From contig OY743171.1 in NCBI GenBank assembly GCA_963555705.1, positions 14,693,352-14,757,351 of the forward strand: a DNA stretch of 64,000 bases, written 5' to 3'. This stretch comes from Ligustrum vulgare. Lineage: Eukaryota > Streptophyta > Magnoliopsida > Lamiales > Oleaceae. Made by a program: the position numbers and the translations under genes. Below, piece after piece: positions 46,231 to 57,288 of this stretch (positions are counted from its first letter, which is position 1; each line of letters opens with the position of its first letter). The notes beneath the pieces are model-generated. The model did not search any database. It saw only the letters and a program-made list of their open reading frames with translations, and was not told where the DNA came from.

Positions 46231-47340
46231 TTACTCCTTCAGTTTCCTAGAAGTGTAGGCCATCAGCTTGTCATATTGCATAAGAACACAACTGAGCCCT
46301 TTTAATGAAGCATCACTGTATATGACCAACCATTCATTTCCTTGTGGAATAGTTAAAATGGGCATGGTTTTCAACCGTGTTTTTTTTCCCTCAAAACTCT
46401 GTTCACAATCCGAACTCCACTCAAATTTTGTATCATTTCTAGTCAACTTAGTCAATGGTGAGGCAATCTTGGAAAACCCTTCCACAAATCTTCGATAGTA
46501 ACCCGCTAACCCAAGGAAACTGCGGACTTTCTTAACATTAGAGAGATTAAACCAGTTTTGAATTACCTCACTTGTACTCTATTCAACCTCAATACATGCC
46601 CTTGATACAATATGGCCAAAGAATGGAAATCTATCCAGCCAAAATTCACACTTCTTAAACTTAGTAAATAATTTCTCTTCTCTAAGCTTCTAAAGCACAA
46701 TTCTCAAATGTCTTTCATGTTCTTCATCAGACCTCGAATAGGTCAATAAGACTATGACCATTTCATCTAGGTATTCTTTAAAGGTCCAATGTATTAAGTG
46801 CATAAATGTCGCAAGAGTATTTGTTAACCCAAACAGCACTACCAAGAACTCATAATGTCCATATCTAATACGGAAAGATGTCTTTGGAAGGTCCTCTTCC
46901 TTGATCCTCAAATGATGAAAATCAAATTTCAAATCGATCTAAGAAAAATATCCCAAACCTTGAAGCTGATCAAATAGATCCTCAATTCTTAGCAATGCAT
47001 ATTTATTCTTTATTGTCACCTTGTTCAATTCTCTGTTTTCTATGCAAAGTCTCATAGAACAATCTCTCTTCTTTACGTATATAGCACAAGAGCAATCCAT
47101 GGCGAAAAGCTAGTTCGAACAAAACCTTTGTCCATAAGATCCTATACCTGCTCTTTGAGCTCTTTAAGTTCTGCAGGAGCCATCCGATATGATGTCTTGG
47201 ATACTAGATCTATCCCAAACACTAATTCGATGGTGAATTCAATCTCTCTATCATGTGGTAGATCATAAAGATCGTTTGGTAACATATTTAGACATTCTCG
47301 AACAATTGAAGTTTGTTCAAAAGAGAAGGGCCTATCTTAA
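46231..47340 (-). pseudogene. Chromovirus reverse transcriptase (and start of RNase H), broken
   Basis: Read on the minus strand in several frames: SYRMAPAELKELKEQ (about 47195), then HLRIKEEDLPKTSFRIRYGH and EFLVVLFGLTN (about 46900-46835), then EEHERHLRIVL (about 46725). EGFSKIASPLTKLTRND and VIYSDASLKGLSCVLMQYDK (46485-46250) follow. The RT active site should lie after MVIV, but the sequence passes straight to LLTYSRSDEE, so the Asp pair is missing, apparently by a small deletion. Stops occur at about 47060-46930. Confidence 0.85.
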
Positions 47341-47439
47341 TCAGCTCAATTACTATAGCTAATTAGGCCTTACAACTTATATTCACCAACTGACGAGCAT
47401 TGATCACCTACACTATCGAAATAGAAAGCTTCACCTCAA

Positions 47440-47770
47440 CCCCAACAATTGAAAAGGGGTTTTGTTTGGAGGTTCAAACACCACCTTATTGTGATTGAAG
47501 ATTGAAGCATTATATCGTAATAACAATTCCATTCCTAATTTGACATCAAGATCGTGGATATCCAGTGTTATGAGATCTATCATCTACTCCTTCCCATTTA
47601 CCACGATCGGGAAATCGTTTAACAAATATCTTGAGTTTAAAAGTTCTCCAAAATGTGTTGGGAAGCAAAACTCGATCTCCAGTTACCGAGATGGGTAAAT
47701 CAATGTTCCTATGATTGTGGGACTATCAAATGAGTGGGTAGTCTCGAGATTAAATATGATAAGTGCTCAA
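47440..47770 (-). pseudogene. Chromovirus protease C-terminal region
   Basis: The minus strand reads DLITLDIHDLDVKLGMELL, then RYNASIFNHNKVVFEPP. This corresponds to the conserved (F)DVILGMDWL region following the aspartic protease in Tekay/Del pol; the usual MDWL is MELL here. Stops flank it. Upstream, between 47770 and the PBS, gag is not recognisable. Confidence 0.6.
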
Positions 47771-48173
47771 TACTAAGTTCGATGACTTCACAACTTCCGA
47801 CTTGGATATAATATACATTCGTGCCGATGTAGTCTCCATGATTCAAAGCACTATTCGCATTCACTTCATATCTTTCACATAAGGAACTTATAAACATTAC
47901 CCAATTTTATAATAATCATTACCATCTCATTTTCTAATTTACATAATCAAGATATATTCATCATATTCACCAACAACATTCTTAACCTTTCACTTTACGA
48001 CATTACACATTAGCATGCAAGAATTTACAATAATTGGAACATCAAATAACATTTCATAATTTAAATAAAATTTAACTTACCAGATGATCGAGGAAGCACT
48101 TGAGGCGTGACTCAGTACCCGAACCATTTTCAAAAAAATTTTAAAAGTCTACAGAATCACTTTTAAAACTCTT

Positions 48174-48186
48174 AACTCTGATACCA
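48174..48186 (-). promoter_or_regulatory. Primer binding site (initiator tRNA-Met type)
   Basis: The minus strand carries TGGTATCAGAGTT four bases inside the LTR at 48191. TGGTATCAGAGC is the common tRNA-iMet primer site. It fixes the element orientation. Confidence 0.8.
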
Positions 48187-48190
48187 AAAA

Positions 48191-50905
48191 TGTAACACCC
48201 CAAGTTTAAAAATCTAAAACATAGGCGTGTTAACTTCCATTCACATTACATGCGGAATTAAATCGTTTACACATTAAAATTTTCATTTTTCTATTATAAA
48301 ATTTTACAGAAATTTCGGTAGAGTCTCCTCTATAGATTGGACTTAACCAACCTGTAGAGAGACAACCTAACCGACATAAAATTTAAACAAGATCAACCAC
48401 ATCTCAACTACATTCATCATCGCCAAAACCAATTCATTCAATAACATAAATTAAATTCAAATCATGATCTCCATTTAACTAAATGGAGAATTGATAAACT
48501 ACTAATGAGATAAATAACTTATCAAAATTAAATTCAATAAAAAATTAAAAGAATGGACTAATAAAAATAACCAAAGAAAATATTTATGAAATTTTCAATT
48601 CAAACTTCATTTGGAATGAGAAATCGTGGTACTATGCGAGTCTGCCACCAAATGCTCTCTCCTCAGATCATCTAACTTTCATCACCTGAAATGTTGGGGA
48701 GGGATTGGGGTGAGCTAAAGCCCAGTAAGTAAACTTTATGCATGAATGCATGCTTATGACATGAATGCTTTAAAAATTCCATATATGTATCCCCTTTTTA
48801 CTTTACTTTCCAGAACATTCAAACTTTTCAAACTTTCACTTAACATTTCAAAACTTTCACTTCATTTCCATCGTGAGTTCACTTGATGTAACTTCTAGTC
48901 AATCAGATAATAGTGGGCAATTCTTATTTGGAACCAGATCACATTTACAAGTAAAACCGCAAAGCGGTTAACATTCATTCTACCGCAAAGCGGCTCATTC
49001 ATTTAAGTAAAACCGCAAAGCGGCTCATTACATTCGGGTACGCCGGTCCCCCGCGCCCATTTTCCACTCGCATCTTTCATGAACTAGAAGTACACCCATT
49101 CTTTCTTGAAAAACTTGGGATACATAACTTTTGACAAAATTTGCACTTTGACACATTCATTTCATTAAAACATTTGACTTCCCCATTTCGATGTCAATGC
49201 ATGCTTAATGATGCAATGACATGTAACGTGCATGCTTGAACATTCTTCTTAATAACATATACTTTCATAAAGTAAACGAAATTCATCAAAGCAAGTAAGT
49301 TGCAAGACAGTCGCTTACACATTAATTTCACATTTACATTCAACTTTGATAAAAAAATAGGGGGAAGTTTACTTACCTGTTCACCTTAATATTTACCATT
49401 TCTGGACTTGCAGGTGGAAAAGTCTCGGATTCCGTGACGTCAATGTGCCCAAAAATTCCTAATTATTTCCACTCATTAATAAGGAGTAACTTTTAAATCA
49501 AGAATGTGGCCTCATGCTATGACCATTACATTAAACATTAAATACAAATCACATAATCAATTCCAATGTACATTAGAAGGTCATTCCATCTCTTAATCCA
49601 AACTAAACTCAAATTTACATGGTTTAACTTAACGTTATAAGATCACCCCCACAAAGTTTCAACAATTTCTCAAATCTTATAGCCAACATATCTCCCAAAC
49701 TTCAAAATTTTATATATATACATACTAAAAATTTTAGGAATTTATTTACGTTTATACCACTTTCCAAATTTCTAAAGTTCTCAAATAAACCGAATTTAAA
49801 GTTAAGGAAAATTCTAATTAGGTCCAAATATGAAATTCCTTCATACAATGCGAAAAACCCATATCCATATATTTGAAAACTGAAAATCTATTTTTTGGAA
49901 ATTACATATCTTTATATACAATGTATACATACATATCGCCCAAAAATCTGAGTTTAACATATAAAAATTTGGAAATTTCCATAAACACCCAATCTGAGAT
50001 GTTTGAAAATTACATACCAATACATACATTCAACAACTTTACATCAATGATGAACATTACTCAAACCCAAAATTAGCCTTAAAAAATTTCGAAATCCACA
50101 TACAAATAGAATCTGAAAATCTGAAAATTTTACATATATACATACACAATAATGTATAACTACACGTAAACACCTTACCCATCAATTTTAACAGTCAAAA
50201 ATCTGAAATTATCCTAAAATCTTTATAGTTCAAACTGAAATTATACATAAATACAATTTATATACATGCTTGTGTGTGGGCTCGGTTGAGTGTGTATAAG
50301 TGCGAGTGTGAGGGCGCGAGCGGGTGTGTGTGTGTGCGTGAAATCCGTGAGCGTGCCCAGGGGGAAAGGGGAGAAGAGTGTTACCGTGGGGATGGTAACT
50401 GGTGGTGGGCGTTGCAGGCGTCGTGGTGGCGGTGGTCGGAGGAGTCGAGCTAGACCGAGAGTGAGGCGAGAGAGAAAGAGACCGAGAGTGCGAGAGGCAG
50501 GGGACGAGGGAGTGAGGCGAGAGATGAGTCTGGGGGTTAGGTTAGAGTTAAGGTTTAAATCTTATGAAATTTGCAAACTAATCCCTCAGATCTTCTCTTC
50601 TGTCTAATTAAGTCCCTAAGTTCTATTTACTCTCCAATTGCGACTAAACTTTCCTCCCAACTTTCAATTTAACACAATATAATAGAAAATAGCATGCTTA
50701 AGAAATAAAAAAAAAATTTAATCACATAAAATTGCACGTGAAAAATTTATAATTTTCTAATTGGCACATTGAGCGAGACGGCGTCCAAGTCCTTCCACTG
50801 CAAAATAATTCAAATTATTTTCAATAATAATTTCCAAATAAATTATTCATCAAAAAAAATTGGTGGTATTCAAGAAAGCACGTAAAACAAAAAGGTGGTA
50901 TTACA
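48191..50905 (-). repeat. Chromovirus LTR (upstream LTR on the minus strand)
   Basis: 2715 bp, pair of 28990-31719. It has one extra copy of the CCGCAAAGCGG-containing segment (about 48955-49030). The frame at 50290-50607 within it is GC-rich repeat sequence and not a gene. Confidence 0.92.
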
Positions 50906-50935
50906 ATCTTAGTTTGGATGAATCAAATTCCTTTG

Positions 50936-51151
50936 TTGTATGAGATAGTCACAGAACACTTTCAACTTGAGTCGTTAGAAAAGGTATAATTTAGAAGAAT
51001 GAGAATTTTTAATTATGACTTTATCTTTATTAACAAATTACTAATTGTTCATTTTAATTGGTTGTAGGCATTCAAAGAATACTACTCAACGGAGGAAAAC
51101 GTGGAGATTCAAAACTTATGGGCAAAATACTTCGTTGATGTATGTATGTAA
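50936..51151 (+). pseudogene. Last exons of a C48 (Ulp1-like) peptidase gene of CACTA A
   Basis: YEIVTEHFQLESLEK ends at a GT donor (50984). After an 84-bp intron and the acceptor GTTGTAG (51067) the frame reads AFKEYYSTEENVEIQNLWAKY and stops at TAA (about 51149). It matches, on the opposite strand, the C48 end of CACTA B (51250-51460). C48-type peptidase ORFs are a usual second gene in plant CACTA elements. The rest of the gene is lost, replaced by the viral sequence. Confidence 0.65.
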
Positions 51152-51159
51152 ATCTTTTT

Positions 51160-51249
51160 CATTCAAACTTCATTTACATATACATCACCTCTACAACCGA
51201 CGCGTATTGTGTTTTACAACTGACGTGAATTAGTCTTTCTGTACTACTG
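51160..51249. repeat. Right terminus and subterminal repeats of CACTA A
   Basis: CTACAACCGACGCGTATTGT and ACAACTGACG mirror the left end. The terminus CTGTACTACTG (51239-51249) is the inverse of CACTAGTACAG with a change near the tip. Confidence 0.65.
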
Positions 51250-51571
51250 TTCATAGAAGTATTTAGCCCATAAATTTCTAATCTCGTCCATCTCCTCTAT
51301 TGAGTAAGAATCTTGATAAAATGCCTACAAACGGTTAAAATAAATTATTAGTTATTTCTTAATAACTAATAAATGGATAGTTAAACAATTCGTAGTATAC
51401 AATATTTATAATACCTTATCTAAAGTAGTTAATTGAAAATATTGTGACTATCTCATACATGTTTCTCATAACATAATGGCCATATTCAGAACCTCCGAGT
51501 TACTGAGGACACTCAAATTTTCACATTAAAACTATTAGTACATGTGTGTGTGTGTGTGTGTGTGTGTTTGT

Positions 51572-51604
<33 letters not shown>

Positions 51605-53905
51605 AAGAACTAATTATTCAGGAGTTTGTAGTAACTTTTAAATTGACATACTGCAATTTGTTTCCAATTTACATTGCCTATACTCCTCTTGCCACCATAT
51701 ATCCAAAATGTTTTAAGAGCCATAAAATTTGAATAAAAATGAATGATTATAACATTTATACAGAGATTTTGGCAGAATCTCCTCTATAAATTGCACATAA
51801 TCAACATGTAGAGAGACCCAAGAATTAAAAACTATTTTAACTTCTCAACAATCACAACACAAACACATCAACTTCACCTCAAACTCGATAAAAATTATTA
51901 AATGGAAACTATCAAAACTTATCCACCACATACTAAACAAAAGAAATATGATCAAGGAAATATATAAATACTTACGTATTCAACGCTGGTCTGATTTGTA
52001 TTTTACCCTTATTTGACCCCGCTGAATCCAAGAAGTATACGGTGTTGGATTGAGAAAAAATCACAAGCAACATCCAGTGATTCCTCCGTATTATGAACGT
52101 ATAAATATAACTTTAAATTCCAAATGATTCGAACTGAGTAAGAAAGAACGAATATTAATAGTCTTACTCTTGGGAGTACGGTACAAGAATGTATTGCTTG
52201 GATTGCAAGGTCTGCATGGTTGCAGCCATATACGTAATGACGTTGTCAAAATTATTTTTCACCTTAATTGACGCAATTTGTGACTGACAAAGAAATCCAA
52301 CCGACTTGACGCCGAGTTCCTCACACAACTCATGTAGGTACCTAAAAATAATTAAATCAATAAATAAATGAATGATGAAAAATTTAATGGAATTTATAAA
52401 TTCGTGTTAAGCAGTCTTACATCGTGTGTATTTGCAGGATAAATATATTCAACCATTCCATTTTAAGCAAGTCGGCGATGTCGTCGATTGTAACGTAAAT
52501 ATTTGTGTCGTCCGTATGATGAAACACGTTTGCGTCTAAAGGCATAGTAAAAAAGTCGATACCAACAGGTCTCCGAATGACCACATTGTGCAACTTTTGT
52601 AATCATCATCCAGACATTGTAACGTTGCATTGTCAACCACCTGAGATCGTCTGGTAGATGACATTTTAGAACTTTTGGCCTTTTTTGCCTTTTCAGGTGA
52701 CTTTTCCTGCATGTAGAAAATTGTTATCTTCATAATTCGTTTAATATAAATATCAAAGAAAACAATTTTGAAAGAAACTTTTATATAATTAAAAATTATT
52801 ACCTCTCCTAATATAACCAGATGTTGAGGCCACTGACTGAAGCTTTCAATAGCTTCCCCCATTGTGGTGTGATATTGAGATGGCACTGGTAAAGGATATG
52901 CTTCTGCACCACGTACAACATCATCAACCATCACTTTAACATGATTGGTCAAGAGTGGTTGATGGTGCACCACATTTTTAGGTCCAGATGGGAACACTGT
53001 CCCTCTCGCTACTATATGAAGCTCGTTACCACAACTTACGGCTAGACGACACGGTATCGGTTTCTATTGTTCAACATGATGAAAATCATCCTTAGACAGT
53101 ACATTTGAAATAAGTTTAAAATGATATTCTACACATTCAAATAATTTAGTTCACATTTGATACTTGAAGCCCATAATATGGATTTGGATCAACAGAGTGG
53201 AAACTGTTGGGAGTTGGTGGTGGGGGAGTCGAAGTTATGTCCACATCGGCATCAACATTCAAGCCATTGTGCCGAATGATAGAGTCATATTTTTATTGCA
53301 TGCTATCAAACTTATTTTACTACTCTGACCTGACTCGATCGGTCTCCCTCGTGATCATATCTTTAACAGCATCTACCGACACAACCCCACTCGATCGTCT
53401 GCTGGAACTGTCGGGCTTGCCATATACATCTTTGATCTTGACATAGACATCATATCCCCTCACTTTTCCAAGATGCTCCTCCTTCCCAAGGGCTTCGGAT
53501 AAGACATCATGGTGTCTATTTGAGACAAATGTCCCTTAAGTGGCTTCCTCACCTTTTTCAATCGTTTTAGAAATGGTATTCGGCGTTTGTGACAACTCTT
53601 TCATTACTAGATCTTTGAACCATTTTGCAAATGAGAGATTATGTTGATTAGTCACCCACCTTTCATCTTTTGAAGGATTCTACTGCCTAAAAATGGACAT
53701 GTGCTTGTCCAAATATGGATTAACCTCAGTTAGATGTTGCAAGATAAGGAGGTGTGCTTTGTCTCGCAATTCAACACTAGGCAAGATTGTTTTGCATCCA
53801 ATCGTACCTTTACCTTCGAGTCTTCCCTCATGATGCTTTTTAGGAATACCAATAGCCTCAACACCATCGAGGTAATCACTGCAAAATTCGATAACCTCCT
53901 CAGCA
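51250..53905 (-). pseudogene. CACTA B: end of the transposase gene and C48 peptidase-like gene
   Basis: From high to low coordinates the first part is EEVIEFCSDYLDGVEAIGIP, HEGRLEGKG and HLTEVNPYLDKHMSIF (53905-53680), which continues the Tnp2 protein from the other side of the 3.4-kb insertion. Then comes LGKEEHLGKVRGYDVYVK (about 53490-53440). A domain FPSGPKNVVHHQPLL...VDDVVRGAEAYPLPVP...WPQHLVIL (about 52995-52800) follows, typical of the protein preceding the peptidase in plant CACTA elements. The peptidase part has NHWMLLVIF (about 52090) and YFLDS, holding the catalytic His and Asp. In the active-site Cys region (EYGHYVMRNMYEIVT, about 51500-51450) Tyr stands where the Cys is expected, and a stop lies just upstream. 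The last exon (51324-51250) runs into the terminus of CACTA A. Confidence 0.7.
51543..51602. repeat. (GT)n and (GA)n microsatellites
   Basis: Adjacent GT (51543-51567) and GA (51574-51602) runs in an intron-like part of CACTA B. Confidence 0.95.
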
Positions 53906-55439
53906 GCATATGTAGTGACCAAGAATTTTTATGCAATTGATAATTATTTTAATATTTAGAAAATCGTGTCGCTACTATCTCACAATTATTTTGAAGTTAA
54001 CGCCGCAACGGATTCGTCTAGCCAAAGTCGAGAAATATTGAAGTTGTTCAATTTTAAATTAAATGTCCGAATTTCTAAAATTATATTATTTTAATTATTT
54101 ATTTAAAGTATTATTTTCAAAATCAGTTTAAGTTCCAAATTTTTCTTATTTAAATTATTTTTAAGTCCGAAGTGCGTAATTCAATTTCATCTCAAAATTC
54201 ATTCATTCTCAAATTTATTTTCAGTCCAAAATATATCTATTTTAAATACATCTCCTAATCGAAGTTAGTCAATTTTTTTAAACTATACCTAAACTAATCC
54301 TAAGCTAACCCATGTGCAGCCCCCCTCCCTCTCACTTTTACTTTGGCCGAAAGTTGTCTACAATATATCATTTTCAATTCCCAAATTTGCATCAATGACA
54401 ACTGCAACAACTGTCCATTTCCACATTTATTATTCACCAAACCCAGCACTCCTCAGACTGCCTTCAGCCCTCCATCATCACCACACCCCACACCCCACAA
54501 CCCTGACTTTTTGGCCGAAAGCCTACACCATGGCAACGGTCATCTGCACAACCAACTCCATAACCAGCAGCCTATTTCATCACACCACCACCATAGAACC
54601 CCTTTACAGAATTGGATACCTGCAGCAACCCCAACATCATCGGCATCCACCAACCCAAAACTGCCTCTGCCCAATTTCCTCAACTCCAAACTCAACCATC
54701 ACAACCAATTCTGATAGCCGGCAATCATCAGTCCAACCACCAGCCACGGTACCTACCTCCATGTTCAATCACATTATCACTGCCAAACCAGTTCACTGTC
54801 ATGCCTTCGCAGCCATCTCTGTTGCCAATCGAATCAATTTCACAACCATTGTCCTAATGCGAGATTTCAACCACAATATATATCAATCCAAATCAAATCA
54901 GCCTCTTCTCAGATTCCTCCATTTCAGCTACCAAACCAACACTGCCTTTCACCACCAAGACTACCAAGCTGAACCAGAATCACCACCGGCTGCACCATTC
55001 CAAACCATCAATTTCACCACTGCGCAACCCCTTTTCATCATCACCATCACTGCACCCACAACCCGGTCGCAAACCCAAACCAAAAGAAAACCACAAATTA
55101 TAAAGCTTAATCCCTTACCTCAACCGTCGAAAAATCGCTACCTAAAGCCGCGATTTTCACCTCGGATTCCAGCCCTAACTTCGCACTCAAAATTAGCAAC
55201 AAATCCCTCAAACCGGAACCACTCTCTTGCCGCCGTCCACCGCAACCTTCCGGCGATGTTGCGCCGGCACATCGCCGACTGTAGATCGGTGAATCAGATT
55301 TTTCGCAGCCTTCGTTGCTTCACCTTGGTCCGATTTCAGTGAGAGTGAGAGAGTGTTGAGAGAGAAAGGGTTAAGATCTGATAATATGATTTTTGATTTT
55401 AATATTTTAATTTTCGAAAATTACACCCTAAGCCCTAAG

Positions 55440-55740
55440 CTTTGCAAAATGTTTATTTCAGTCCTTAAACTTATTATTTCAGCCCCCTCAAGTTTTAAAA
55501 TGATCATTTCAGCCCTAAACTTCTAAAGTTATTATTTTAACCCCTAAGTATCGAGACCATTTTATTTTAGTCCCTGCTGAATTACTTTATTTTGATTTTA
55601 AGCCCAAGTTTTAAAAGATTTACATTTTAGTCCCTCAACTTTCAAAGTATTCCTTCCAGTCCCTCAACTATCAAAAGTATTCATTTTAGTCCCTCAACTT
55701 TCAAAAACATCAATTTCAGTCCTCCAGTTATAAATTATCG
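55440..55740 (+). repeat. Degenerate TTTAGTCCCTCAACTTT repeats
   Basis: About nine imperfect copies of a 30-45 bp unit containing TTTCAGTCCCTCAACTTTCA lie within the 3.4-kb insertion. No coding content. Confidence 0.75.
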
Positions 55741-56463
55741 TTTTCAAACTATAAATTCTAAAGGCTAAATTATGGGCTAGACGAAGCATACGGAGAATTA
55801 AAGAATGGAAGTCATTTCCCGCTCAACTTTGCACTCGTCGGATTTAAGGTAGACTCGCACCTATTAATTTATTTAAATTATAATTGCATATGAATGTTAT
55901 GTGATTTGTGAAAAGTTATGTTTATGAAAGGAAATGAAAATGTATTTTTCATGGAAAAAACAATGGGTAGACTCGCCCCTATTAATTGATTTAAATTATG
56001 ATTGCATGAGAATGTTATGTGACTTATGAAAGTCATTTTTATGAAAAGAAATGAGAATGTTATGTGACTTATGAAAGTCGTTTTTATGAAAAGAAAACTT
56101 GGAAAGTCCAATGAGTAGAGGGCCATATCCCATGAGGAATGGGAACGCTACAAAAAGTGGAAAGACCATGAATATGCGGGCAAGATTGGGAAAAGGCCGC
56201 CCAATCCGCTACCCACATTCTATGTTTTTAAAGAGTATGAAAATGTATTTATGAGTAGACGGCCGTATCCCTTGAGGACCGGGAACGCTACAAAAGTATT
56301 CTATGTTTTTAAAGAGTATGAAAAGAAAACTTGGAAAGTCCAATGAGTAGAGGGCCGTATCCCATGAGAACCGGGAACGCTACAAAAAGTGGAAAGACCA
56401 TGAGTATGTTTTTAAAGAGTATGAAAAGAAATGAGAATGTGTTTCCTTTGTGGAAAAAATTAT

Positions 56464-56733
56464 GAGTAGACGGCCGTATCCCTTGAGGAACGAGAACGCT
56501 ACAAAAGTGGAAAGATTATGAGTAGACGGCCGTATCCCTTGAGGAACAGGAACGCTACAAAAGTAGAAAGATTATGAGTAGACGGCCGTATCCCTTGAGG
56601 AACGGGAACGCTACAAAAGTAGAAAGATTATGAGTAGACGGCCGTATCCCTTGAGGAACGGGAACGCTACAAAAGTAGAAAGATTATGAGTAGACGGCCG
56701 TATCCCTTGAGGAACGGGAACGCTACAGGATGA
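56464..56733 (+). repeat. 56-bp tandem repeat, five near-identical copies
   Basis: Units start GAGTAGACGGCCGTATCCC and contain GAACGCTACAAAAGT. They begin near 56464, 56520, 56576, 56632 and 56688. More diverged copies lie at 56110-56400. The short GAACGCTACA inside each unit resembles the terminus CGCTACA of the host insertion. Confidence 0.9.
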
Positions 56734-57288
56734 GTATGCGGGCAAGATTGGGACAAGGCCCCTTGAGGGAGCCCAATCCGCTATCCCATACAATGTTTTT
56801 AAGAGTATATGATTTATGAAAAGAATAGACTATGTTTTTAAAGAGCCTGCATTTATGTGTTCAATTATCTTGTAAGTTAATTAATTGGCGATGAGTCTAC
56901 TGAGTATTTCTATGAAATGCTCATGTCTATTTTTAACAATTTTGTAGATTTCGGAGACCGTGGCAAGCGATGAATGATGGTGGCAATAATCGTAAAATGG
57001 TTGAAAGTTTTACTTTAATGATTTCCGTATTTTCCAAGCATTGAATAATTTGAGAACTTCAGTTATTTTGAGAAATTATGATATTGTCAATTTCTTTACA
57101 GTGTTAATGGTTCGATTTACTATTTCATATGGTTTCATAAATGTTTACAAATTTTATCGACCATTACAGTTTATTCAATGTTGTCAAGAAAATGAATTTC
57201 AATTATTTCTTCCGCAAAAATATTAATTGAAAAGATAGAAAAGACGATTTAAGTGGTGAACCGGGTATATGGAACTCGGGGCGCTACA

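Larger units (their letters stand above)
28990..50905 (-). mobile_element. Tekay/Del-type chromovirus (Ty3/Gypsy), minus orientation, with a nested element
   Basis: Two long LTRs (28990-31719 and 48191-50905) are flanked by the perfect 5-bp duplication ATCTT (28985-28989 and 50906-50910). The PBS next to 48190 and the pol homology both read on the minus strand. Protease, RT, the integrase C-terminus and a chromodomain tail can be recognised, but gag is almost gone and RNase H plus the integrase core are decayed. The own internal part is only about 3.7 kb. A 12.8-kb Athila-like element sits in the integrase end. Confidence 0.9.
24891..51249 (+). mobile_element. CACTA element A, interrupted by nested viral and LTR sequences
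   Basis: The left end starts CACTAGTACAG at 24891. The right end (51239-51249) reads CTGTACTACTG, a near-perfect inverse. The next ~45 bp on both sides also match in inverted orientation and carry the same CGTCGGTTGT subterminal motif, which supports the pairing. The element's own remaining DNA is 24891-25329 plus about 50939-51249, including the last exons of a plus-strand C48 peptidase gene. Everything between is nested insertion. A 3-bp target duplication is not clear (TGT on the left, TTC on the right). Confidence 0.65.
53911..57288 (+). mobile_element. 3.4-kb LTR-like insertion (probable solo LTR) in the CACTA B transposase
   Basis: It starts TGTAGTGACC, ends GGGGCGCTACA, and is flanked by the perfect duplication GCATA (53906-53910 and 57289-57293). 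No gag or pol is present. TG...CA ends with a 5-bp duplication indicate an LTR retrotransposon, so a very long solo LTR is the simplest reading; a non-autonomous element with diverged LTRs is the alternative. The Pro/His/Thr/Ser-rich frame at 54314-55342 is low-complexity. A related truncated copy is at 16053. Confidence 0.8.

Noticed and set aside
50290..50607. 105-residue Arg/Gly-rich ORF
   Set aside because: GC-rich GAGA/GTGT repeat block of the chromovirus LTR; the other LTR copy lacks the frame.
54314..55342. 342-residue Thr/Ser/His/Pro-rich ORF
   Set aside because: C-rich low-complexity DNA inside a probable solo LTR; no recognisable domain.
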